A model generated the notes under the pieces. It did not search any database. It saw only the letters and a list, made by a program, of their open reading frames with translations, and was not told the DNA's origin. From positions 1 through 7,188 of the forward strand of contig JAEXAJ010000134.1 in the NCBI GenBank assembly GCA_023458215.1: a DNA stretch of 7,188 bases, written 5' to 3'. Positions 1 through 5,781 of the stretch are shown here, in pieces; within the stretch, counting starts at the first letter, position 1; every line of letters starts with the position of its first letter. Position numbers and translations under genes: made by a program. The stretch comes from Bacteroidota bacterium (GTDB lineage: Bacteria; Bacteroidota; Bacteroidia; Bacteroidales; Bacteroidaceae).

Positions 1-120
1 CGTTGTATCATCTCTTACAAATTTGTATCAACTGTTGCTCGTTTTTGAGGGGCAGGAATGAAATTTGAGCCAAAAGTATATGGAATAATTGATACCAACA
101 AATATCAACTGGTAAGTGTT

Positions 121-151
121 AAAAAGACCCCCCCCCCTCAAAATGAGGAGG
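121..151 (-). terminator. Probable rho-independent terminator of mnmE
   Basis: Read on the minus strand downstream of the mnmE stop codon, CCTCCTCA (151-144) can pair with TGAGGGGG (140-133) around a TTT loop. This gives an 8-bp stem with one G-U wobble. The stem is followed by the rest of the G tract and then TCTTTTT (127-121). The position 45 bases after the stop codon fits a terminator. The G run between the stem and the U tract is unusual and lowers confidence. Confidence 0.5.
128..137 (+). repeat. C10 homopolymer tract
   Basis: Ten consecutive C residues (G10 on the minus strand) lie in otherwise AT-rich intergenic DNA. Tracts of this length are prone to slipped-strand length changes and to sequencing error. 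Part of the tract forms one arm of the probable mnmE terminator. Confidence 0.9.
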
Positions 152-195
152 TTATTAATAATTACAACTAAGTAGCCTAAATTACTGATAGTTAA

Positions 196-213
196 TTACT
201 TACCGATGCAAAA
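196..213 (-). other. Potential integration (attB-like) site at the mnmE 3' end
   Basis: The last 18 bases of the gene, TTTTGCATCGGTAAGTAA, encode FCIGK-stop. They match the known SGI1 attachment site in enterobacterial trmE (recalled as TTCTGTATTGGTAAGTAA) at 15 of 18 positions. The similarity follows from the conserved peptide, so it shows potential for use by an island integrase, not actual use. No second copy in the same orientation is visible in the window. Confidence 0.25.
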
Positions 214-1584
214 ATGCTCAAAAATATTTCTCAACACCATTTCATTCGTCACCTCTCCCGCAATGTCATTTAAATGAAAAATGCACTCCCTGATGTCCTG
301 AGACACGAAATCCCCGGATAGATTGCTTCTTAATCCCTCTTGTACACGCTTTATCGCTTCCAAAGCATGCGTAAGAGCCTCGTAATGACGAACGTTTGTA
401 ACGATTACGTCGTTCTGTGTCACCGATGGAAGATTGGCGGAACTTACCAATATTTGTTGTAATTCATCAATGTTTGTCCTCCGTTTGGCAGATAGAGCAA
501 TAGATTGCACATTGTCCGGAAAACCGGCAGGGACGACGCTTGAAGCATCGGTCATTAAATCTGCCTTATTGAATACAAGAATCAAGTGTTTCCCTTCGCA
601 ACGCGGAAGTATCTGTTTGGACAATTGGTTGATTTGCGAAGCGGCATCCGTTGCATCTACCATCCAGAGCACAATTTCAGCTTGTTCCAACTTCTGGAAC
701 GTGCGTTCTATGCCCAGACTTTCAATGGTGTCATTCGTCTCCCGGATGCCCGCCGTGTCAATAAAACGAAACGTGACTCCACCCATGTTTACGGTGTCCT
801 CAATGACATCTCGCGTGGTGCCGTGAATGTCGCTCACAATGGCCTTGTCTTCGTTCAACAACGCATTGAGCAGGGTAGATTTCCCGGCATTTGTCTCACC
901 GATAATGGCTACGGGAACTCCATTCTTTATTACATTTCCTACGCTGAACGAGTGTACAAGGCGGGAGATGACCGCCTCAATGTTATCCGCCAATTGGCAA
1001 AGCTCGGTCCTGTCGGCAAACTCCAACTCTTCATGGTCGCTGAAGTCCAGCTCCAACTCAATAAGCGATGTGAAGTGGAGTAACTGGTTGCGCAGGTCCG
1101 CCAACTCTTTGCTGAACCCTCCACGCATCTGGCTCATGGCAAGGCGGTGGGTGGCGACGGACGACGAGGCTATCAGGTCCGCCACGGCCTCCGCCTGACT
1201 CAGGTCCATCTTCCCGTTCAGGAAGGCGCGCTGGGTGTATTCGCCCGGCTGGGCCATGCGGCAACCCTGATGGATGAGTAGTTGCATCACCCGTTGCAAG
1301 ATATAGCTGGACCCGTGGCAGGTGATTTCCGTGCAATCTTCTCCCGTATAAGAGTGCGGGGCGCGAAAGAGGCTGACAAGTACTTCGTCAATAATTTCCC
1401 CGCCATCATATATCCGTCCGAAAGTCAGTGTGTAAGGTTTACTTTCGGTTAGGGTCTTACCCGATTTTGCCGGAGTAAAGATGCGGCTGGTTATGCTGAT
1501 GGCATCCGGTCCTGAGACACGTATGCTCCCGATTGCTCCCCCTTGAGCCGTGGCTATAGCACAGATAGTATCCTGGTTCATCAT
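196..1584 (-). CDS. mnmE: tRNA modification GTPase MnmE (TrmE)
   Basis: MnmE works with MnmG to install the (carboxymethyl)aminomethyl group on uridine 34 of certain tRNAs, using 5,10-methylene-THF, GTP hydrolysis and FAD. It is cytoplasmic. The 462-residue protein is full length for the family. It has an N-terminal THF-binding domain (about 1-120, with the conserved PGEYTQRAFLNGKMDL segment at 113-128) and a helical domain interrupted by the G domain. G-domain motifs are G1 GETNAGKST (229-237), G2 GTTRD (255-259), G3 DTAG (276-279), G4 NKAD (339-342) and G5 SAK (365-367). It ends in the diagnostic CIGK (459-462), including the conserved cysteine. Two adjacent ATGs (1584 and 1581) are possible starts; family members usually begin MNQDTI, favouring the second. 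A -7 box just upstream suggests its own promoter. Confidence 0.97.
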   Translation of the reverse strand: MMNQDTICAIATAQGGAIGSIRVSGPDAISITSRIFTPAKSGKTLTESKPYTLTFGRIYDGGEIIDEVLVSLFRAPHSYTGEDCTEITCHGSSYILQRVMQLLIHQGCRMAQPGEYTQRAFLNGKMDLSQAEAVADLIASSSVATHRLAMSQMRGGFSKELADLRNQLLHFTSLIELELDFSDHEELEFADRTELCQLADNIEAVISRLVHSFSVGNVIKNGVPVAIIGETNAGKSTLLNALLNEDKAIVSDIHGTTRDVIEDTVNMGGVTFRFIDTAGIRETNDTIESLGIERTFQKLEQAEIVLWMVDATDAASQINQLSKQILPRCEGKHLILVFNKADLMTDASSVVPAGFPDNVQSIALSAKRRTNIDELQQILVSSANLPSVTQNDVIVTNVRHYEALTHALEAIKRVQEGLRSNLSGDFVSQDIRECIFHLNDIAGEVTNEMVLRNIFEHFCIGK

Positions 1585-1604
1585 ATATTTCGTTATTTGG
1601 ATTG

Positions 1605-1634
1605 CAAAGATAGACTTTTCGGGGTAAACTTAAA
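1605..1634 (-). promoter_or_regulatory. Candidate Bacteroides-type promoter for mnmE
   Basis: On the minus strand TATCTTTG (1612-1605) fully matches the Bacteroides -7 consensus TAnnTTTG. TTTA (1634-1631) lies 18 bases upstream, close to the TTTG -33 element. The -33 element overlaps the phosphorylase stop codon. Transcription would begin near 1598, leaving a leader of roughly 15 bases. No Shine-Dalgarno sequence is seen, as is common in this group. Confidence 0.6.
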
Positions 1635-2508
1635 TTCTGTCCAGTACGATTTTTATCAATGTGTCAATCGTATTCTTGTAGCCCGTATTAGCCTCTTTTA
1701 TCAAGCGGTTGGCAATCACCATGCATACCGTGGTCGCTTTGTGTCCCATCAGGCGGCTCAAACCCGCCAGTGCGGAGCTTTCCATCTCGAAATTGGTGAT
1801 ACGATAACCGTTATACTCGAAGTTCTCGATTTTCTCATTCTGTTTCGGGTCGGCCAGCGGAATGCGCAACTCGCGCCCTTGCGGACCAAAGAAACCACCG
1901 GCGGCAATGGTTACGCCACGCACCATGTCATCGGCGGCAATGCGTTCAATCAATTCGGCATTGGCGTCAATCACGTAAGGAGCGGGGGCGCACATGTTTC
2001 CCGACCATCCCATGTGGTTGAGGAAGGCGCGTTCAAATTGCAGGTCGCACACTTCATTGCGTCCCGAATAGAAGTTCAGCAAGCCATCAAAACCGATGGA
2101 CTTTTGCGAGCAGATAAATGTACCTACAGGGGTATTGGGTTGAAGACCGCCACAAGTGCCGATACGCACCAGTTCCAGTTGGCGGAGTTGGGGCTTCTCT
2201 TCCCGCGTGTTGAAATCAATGTTTGCCAGAGCGTCCAACTCATTCATCACGATGTCAATGTTATCGCAACCGATGCCCGTGGAAACCACCGTGATTCGCT
2301 TGCCTTTATAGGTACCGGTAATGGTCTTGAACTCGCGGCTTTCTACTTCACACTCTTTATTCTCAAGGTGCGAGCCTACTAATGCCACCCGTCCCGGGTC
2401 GCCCACCAAGATTACTTTGTCTGCCAGCCATTCCGGCTTTACGTGTAGGTGGAATACGGAACCATCATCATTGATGATGAGTTCGGAAGATGCAAAATAC
2501 TTTTTCAT
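1630..2508 (-). CDS. Nucleoside phosphorylase, uridine phosphorylase-like (NP-I family)
   Basis: The enzyme likely catalyses reversible phosphorolysis of a nucleoside, probably uridine, to the free base and ribose 1-phosphate in cytoplasmic salvage. The 292-residue sequence shows NP-I landmarks: phosphate-site GDPGR (36-40), STGIG (76-80), RIGTCGG (115-121) and the ribose-binding FEMES segment (240-244). It also has GFFGPQGR (205-212) in the region that contacts the base in uridine phosphorylases. It is longer than the E. coli enzyme (about 250 residues), with extra N-terminal sequence and an inserted loop near 101-110. Start ATG 2508 is followed by MKKYFASSEL, and no better start exists. It lies just after a terminator that follows floA, and 45 bases precede mnmE. 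Purine specificity is not excluded, but the overall sequence favours uridine. Confidence 0.88.
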   Translation of the reverse strand: MKKYFASSELIINDDGSVFHLHVKPEWLADKVILVGDPGRVALVGSHLENKECEVESREFKTITGTYKGKRITVVSTGIGCDNIDIVMNELDALANIDFNTREEKPQLRQLELVRIGTCGGLQPNTPVGTFICSQKSIGFDGLLNFYSGRNEVCDLQFERAFLNHMGWSGNMCAPAPYVIDANAELIERIAADDMVRGVTIAAGGFFGPQGRELRIPLADPKQNEKIENFEYNGYRITNFEMESSALAGLSRLMGHKATTVCMVIANRLIKEANTGYKNTIDTLIKIVLDRI

Positions 2509-2538
2509 ATGCTGGATTTTATGGGTTAATATGTTCGT

Positions 2539-2590
2539 AAAAAAGAAAACGCCGGAACGGGATTACTGTTCACCGGTTCCGACGTTTTTT
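2539..2590 (-). terminator. Strong terminator after floA, possibly bidirectional
   Basis: On the minus strand AAAACGTCGGAACCGG (2588-2573) pairs with CCCGTTCCGGCGTTTT (2561-2546), with one G-U pair and one C-C mismatch. The loop is 11 bases. It is followed by C and six T residues (2544-2539). The plus-strand reading also has a T run (2585-2590), so it could act both ways. It begins 25 bases after the floA stop codon and ends 30 bases before the phosphorylase start. Confidence 0.88.
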
Positions 2591-2612
2591 CGGGAATAAT
2601 ATTTTTACCGGA

Positions 2613-3614
2613 TTATTTACTCAATGGCTGGTTTGAGTTATTACCTGTAGGTTTGGCTATGTTTTCGCGCATGGAAGTATCGGCTTCGATGTTCTTCATC
2701 CGATAATAATCCATGATACCCAAATTACCGCTACGGAATGCTTCTGCCATAGCCTTAGGCACTTCTGCTTCTGCCTCAATCACTTTTGCACGGGCTTCCT
2801 GAGCTTTCGCCTTCATTTCCTGCTCGCTGGCCACGGCCATTGCGCGACGTTCCTCAGCCTTGGCTTGGGCAATGTTCTTATCCGCATTTGCTTGGTCAAT
2901 CTGCAATGCCGCACCGATGTTCTTACCTATGTCGATATCAGCAATATCAATGGACAAGATTTCGAATGCCGTACCGGCATCCAACCCTTTGCGGAGCACC
3001 AATTTAGAGATTGAATCCGGGTTTTCCAATACCGACTTATGATTCTCGGATGAACCGATGGAAGATACGATACCTTCGCCCACACGTGCCAGAATAGTGT
3101 CTTCACCGGCACCACCCACCAATTGGCGGATATTGGCGCGCACCGTCACACGAGCCTTTGCTATCAACTGGATACCATCCTTAGCCACGGCCGTCACGGG
3201 AGGAGTGTCAATCACCTTCGGGTTTACCGACATCTGAACCGCTTCGAACACGTCACGTCCGGCAAGGTCGATGGCGGTGGCCATCTGGAAGGACAATTCG
3301 ATGTTCGCTTTGGAGGCGGACACCAATGCATGAACCACTCTTTCCACGTGTCCGCCGGCAAGGTAGTGAGCCTCCAGCTCGTCGCGGGTGATGTTGCTCA
3401 GTCCGGCTTTGTGCGCTTCAATCATGCCCGGCACAATGATGTAGGGGGGCACGTTACGGATACGCATTAGAAACAATTGCACCAATGAAATCCTGACTCC
3501 CGAAACTTTGGCGGACAACCATAGGAAGAAAGGAACATAGTGGAAGAACAGTACGATGAAGATAATGCCTCCTATCACAAGAAAGGCAGTTAAGTACATA
3601 GAGTCTACGTTCAT
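2613..3614 (-). CDS. floA: Flotillin-like protein FloA (UPF0365 family)
   Basis: FloA is a membrane scaffold protein that assembles into functional membrane microdomains. In Bacillus it acts alongside NfeD-type partners. The 333 residues match the usual family length (about 330). A hydrophobic N-terminal segment (about 7-33) inserts into the membrane and leaves the rest cytoplasmic. A SPFH/band-7-like domain follows, with characteristic [20 protein letters not shown] (53-72), [19 protein letters not shown] (85-103) and [19 protein letters not shown] (142-160). An Ala/Glu/Lys-rich coiled-coil segment (about 240-292) and the conserved tail [20 protein letters not shown] (297-316) complete it. 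Met1 (3614) and Met6 (3599) are both possible starts; neither has a clear ribosome site. It lies 27 bases after the nfeD-like gene and is closed by a strong terminator. Confidence 0.95.
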   Translation of the reverse strand: MNVDSMYLTAFLVIGGIIFIVLFFHYVPFFLWLSAKVSGVRISLVQLFLMRIRNVPPYIIVPGMIEAHKAGLSNITRDELEAHYLAGGHVERVVHALVSASKANIELSFQMATAIDLAGRDVFEAVQMSVNPKVIDTPPVTAVAKDGIQLIAKARVTVRANIRQLVGGAGEDTILARVGEGIVSSIGSSENHKSVLENPDSISKLVLRKGLDAGTAFEILSIDIADIDIGKNIGAALQIDQANADKNIAQAKAEERRAMAVASEQEMKAKAQEARAKVIEAEAEVPKAMAEAFRSGNLGIMDYYRMKNIEADTSMRENIAKPTGNNSNQPLSK

Positions 3615-3641
3615 GATTTATACGATATTTAAGTGTGAATA

Positions 3642-4112
3642 CTAATCTTTTATCTTTTCTACCAAAATCACACCGTCTGTGATGCGGCTTACGATGATAG
3701 GAGTCTTCTCATTCAGGAAGCCATCCATGGATTTCACTTCCACAATGTTGCCGTTAAATTCAGCGTTTCCAATCAATGCCAGACGTGTGAAAGCTACTCC
3801 CGTGTCACCGACTTTCACTTGGTCTTCGGCCGTACGGTCTACTTTGGATGTGATGTTCTTTTTTAGCGCAATCTTGTCCAGCGTTTTGGAGCGCATGAAC
3901 AGGACCAGCGAACCTATGCAGGCTATTGCCGATATGCCGAGCGTGATGAACCCGCCTGTGGTGCCCAGATAGGTGAAAGCGTAGTAGTTGGCAAAGATGA
4001 TGCAACCACCTGCCAGGAATCCGGCTACGCTGATGCCCGGGATGACGAACAGTTCTACCAGGAACAGGATGACCGCCGCAATGATGAGTACGATGATGAT
4101 GAGTATGTCCAT
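3642..4112 (-). CDS. NfeD-like membrane protein (short form)
   Basis: This is a short NfeD homologue of about 156 residues, lacking the ClpP-like protease domain of long NfeD proteins. Three hydrophobic helices (about 2-24, 28-48 and 53-73) precede a cytoplasmic OB-fold-like domain (about 97-153) with the pattern VGDTGVAFTRLALIGNAEFN...GFLNEKTPIIVSRITDGVILVEKI. The start is placed at 4112 (MDILIII), because an upstream in-frame ATG at 4178 would add 22 polar residues before the first helix and overlap the preceding gene. With this start the gap to the upstream stop codon is 7 bases, which suggests translational coupling. Short NfeD genes commonly sit beside flotillin genes, as here with floA, and the OB fold is thought to engage the flotillin. 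Codon ATC repeats encode the Ile-rich first helix. Confidence 0.88.
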   Translation of the reverse strand: MDILIIIVLIIAAVILFLVELFVIPGISVAGFLAGGCIIFANYYAFTYLGTTGGFITLGISAIACIGSLVLFMRSKTLDKIALKKNITSKVDRTAEDQVKVGDTGVAFTRLALIGNAEFNGNIVEVKSMDGFLNEKTPIIVSRITDGVILVEKIKD

Positions 4113-4119
4113 AATTTTT

Positions 4120-5550
4120 TTATTTAAAGGATTGTTTTTCTGTATTACGCACTTCAATGGCAGCCTTCTCCAATTCAACTGATAATTGTTGTATCTGTTT
4201 TTCCAGGTCGAGTATGGCGGGAGCCAGTTTGGCTTTATCGTTTTCTTTGGTGCGGGAGTATAGGGAACGTTGCTCTTCTAATTTTTTTTGCTGCTCTTTG
4301 AAAGCCTTTTCTAATTGGAGGTATTTGCCGAACAGGTTTTTGGCCTGAGGAGATTTGAAATCACTTTGTTGATAATAAGTATTCTGGTCATCGATTACAA
4401 ACTCAAACTCATGACTTTTCTTGGTTTGTGGCTTTTCATTGAATGCGGCTTGTAGTCGATGTTTGGCATCGGTTACGGCATCCTGATCCGTCCACGTTTC
4501 TCTCAGAGAGTGAATCCGGGCAAGTCCGATTGCTTTTTTCGGGTCCATTGCTTCATAGTTATATACCCGTTTGGAAGAATTTGGAATGAATACATAGATA
4601 CAAACCTTTCCTTCCGGCTGGTAGCGGTCGGAAGCAAACCATCCGAGATTATTATATTCGTCGATAACAAACATATAGTCATTATAGGGAGAGTTGAACG
4701 GCATACCCACATTTTCCGGAGTGAGGTAGGTGTTCGTATTGGTATTGTAACGGGTGACGAATATGTCGTAACCACCTATCGAATTTTCACCATCAGCGGC
4801 ATAATAGATAGTGATGCCATCTGTCAATACATACGGATAGTTGGCATTGATGGAATCATTTATACTACCGGGTAGTAAGCTACCCTTACCCCATTCACCC
4901 TGCATTTTGTTACGCGAGAGGATGCTGAGTTTACCGTCCGGTTGGCGCTCACCATAATAAATCTTATTGCTGAGTTCCGTTTCATATACGGTAGCTTCAA
5001 CTTCTGCCTCATCCTTGAAGAAATCGTTGTACATGAATAGTTTACCGGACTCAGGACTGATTTTATAAGCTTCCAGAAAACGACCTTTGTCTATTACGAT
5101 GCTATCGATAATGCAAACTTCTTCAACCCCTTTCAACATACGGAAATTGGCTTTACTTTTCTCCAATAGCTTTTCGGCTTCTGCGGTCGGCCTTTTCCGT
5201 TTGGCTAGGTCGCTGATGTAGTCTTCGTAACATTTGATGGCATCTTCAAAGCGATACAGGTCATTGTAATTTTGCGCCAGATAGAGTTGTCCGCTGGGCA
5301 CCCGTCTTTTTACGGCGGTTTCCAGATATTTCAAAGCTACTTCTGGTTCTCCTGTTTCCAGGCAACATACGCCGTACCATAAGTTATAATTTCTATTTGC
5401 CGGTTGTGTCTTTACGAGTTTCTGGAAAATCGGTTTGGCTTTCTCGTATTGCCCTTGGTGGTAGAAAGCTCTCGCTTCCTCCAATGTCTGTGCTGATACA
5501 CCGACTAATGTGAGACAAAATAGAAGGAGTAAAATATATCTCTTTTTCAT
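4120..5550 (-). CDS. Secreted TPR / WD40-like (PD40) repeat protein with C-terminal coiled coil
   Basis: This 476-residue protein is probably exported. Residues 1-20 form a signal peptide (MKKR, a Leu-rich core, VSA before QT) with no lipobox cysteine. Tetratricopeptide-type helices occupy about 22-137, e.g. ARAFYHQGQYEKAKPIFQKL (26-45) and the LWYGVCCLETGEPEVALKYL segment (57-76). Residues about 155-325 resemble PD40/TolB-type beta-propeller blades, with YYAADGENSIGGYDIFVTRY (249-268) and GWFASDRYQPEGKVCIYVF (303-321). The C terminus (about 403-470) is a charged, Gln/Lys/Glu-rich coiled coil. Bacteroidetes proteins with TPR plus PD40 often end in an OmpA peptidoglycan-binding domain, as in PorE of the type IX secretion system; none is seen here. 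It is the first gene of the operon with the NfeD-like gene and floA. The biochemical role is unknown; an envelope scaffold is a reasonable guess. Confidence 0.85.
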   Translation of the reverse strand: MKKRYILLLLFCLTLVGVSAQTLEEARAFYHQGQYEKAKPIFQKLVKTQPANRNYNLWYGVCCLETGEPEVALKYLETAVKRRVPSGQLYLAQNYNDLYRFEDAIKCYEDYISDLAKRKRPTAEAEKLLEKSKANFRMLKGVEEVCIIDSIVIDKGRFLEAYKISPESGKLFMYNDFFKDEAEVEATVYETELSNKIYYGERQPDGKLSILSRNKMQGEWGKGSLLPGSINDSINANYPYVLTDGITIYYAADGENSIGGYDIFVTRYNTNTNTYLTPENVGMPFNSPYNDYMFVIDEYNNLGWFASDRYQPEGKVCIYVFIPNSSKRVYNYEAMDPKKAIGLARIHSLRETWTDQDAVTDAKHRLQAAFNEKPQTKKSHEFEFVIDDQNTYYQQSDFKSPQAKNLFGKYLQLEKAFKEQQKKLEEQRSLYSRTKENDKAKLAPAILDLEKQIQQLSVELEKAAIEVRNTEKQSFK

Positions 5551-5581
5551 ACTAGTTATCCAATTTACAAATTCGAATGTT

Positions 5582-5589
5582 CAAAAATA
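5582..5589 (-). promoter_or_regulatory. Weak candidate -7 box for the TPR-nfeD-floA operon
   Basis: On the minus strand TATTTTTG fits the TAnnTTTG consensus, 31 bases before the start codon at 5550. No TTTG is found at the expected distance of about 19 bases upstream, so only half of the promoter pattern is present. In AT-rich intergenic DNA this could occur by chance. Confidence 0.35.
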
Positions 5590-5639
5590 CAAATTAATCG
5601 GGAATAATGCTGATTTCCGTTATTCTATTATGTTAATTC

Positions 5640-5670
5640 TTCTTTAAATCATTCTTTTCTCTTACTTTTG
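5640..5670 (+). promoter_or_regulatory. Candidate promoter for the ttcA-like gene
   Basis: TACTTTTG (5663-5670) matches the TAnnTTTG -7 box on the plus strand. The sequence 19 bases upstream (TTCT, 5640-5643) is only a partial -33 element. Transcription would begin near 5677, giving a leader of about 105 bases that contains the whole long hairpin described next. Confidence 0.5.
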
Positions 5671-5689
5671 CAACCGCAAAGAATAAAGA

Positions 5690-5771
5690 CTACAAGCTAC
5701 ATGAGCTACGAGCTACAAGTAGCTGCGTAACGTCCGCATGGAACTTGTAGTTTGTAACATGTAACTCGTAG
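5690..5771 (+). repeat. Long imperfect hairpin built from CTAC(A/G)AG-like units
   Basis: The left arm (5690-5720) is made of near-tandem units CTACAAG, CTACATGAG, CTACGAG, CTACAAG. It pairs with the right arm (5743-5771). GCTACGAGCTACAAGT (5705-5720) faces ACTTGTAGTTTGTAAC (5743-5758) with two G-U pairs and one mismatch. CTACAAGCTACAT (5690-5702) faces ATGTAACTCGTAG (5759-5771) with two mismatches. A GA bulge separates the two blocks. Within the 22-base apex, TGCG and CGCA can form a small inner stem. The hairpin ends 10 bases before the ttcA-like start. It lacks a terminal T run, so it is not a normal terminator. It may be a dispersed palindromic repeat or a leader RNA structure. Confidence 0.75.
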
Positions 5772-5781
5772 CAGAATCATT

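Larger units (their letters stand above)
1..195. other. Non-coding stretch downstream of mnmE with short direct and inverted repeats
   Basis: No convincing gene is visible on either strand. Short repeats are present. TTGTATCA occurs at 3-10 and 23-30, exactly 20 bases apart. TATCAACTG occurs at 26-34 and 103-111. An inverted TTGATACC lies at 89-96. The only open frame from an ATG (58-171, 37 codons) runs through a C10 tract and has no recognisable product. The right part carries the probable mnmE terminator. The repeats could be binding sites for a repressor or recombinase, but that is inference. Confidence 0.5.

Noticed and set aside
58..171. A 37-codon plus-strand open frame preceded by a GA-rich, Shine-Dalgarno-like stretch, ending in a Pro-rich tail
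   Set aside because: The product resembles nothing recognised, it runs through the C10 tract and the mnmE terminator region, and Bacteroides genes seldom depend on Shine-Dalgarno sequences.
434..1198. Long plus-strand open frames opposite mnmE
   Set aside because: They are antisense to a clear MnmE coding sequence with all GTPase motifs, and their translations show no domain character.
1543..2382. A 279-codon plus-strand open frame opposite the phosphorylase gene
   Set aside because: The opposite strand encodes a full NP-I phosphorylase with intact motifs; the His/Gln-rich translation looks like a shadow frame.
4081..4108. ATG/ATC-type microrepeat at the start of the nfeD-like gene
   Set aside because: It is explained by the run of Ile codons in the first transmembrane helix.
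4113..4178. Extended nfeD start at 4178
   Set aside because: It would add 22 polar residues before the first membrane helix and overlap the TPR gene by 59 bases; the start at 4112 fits the family.
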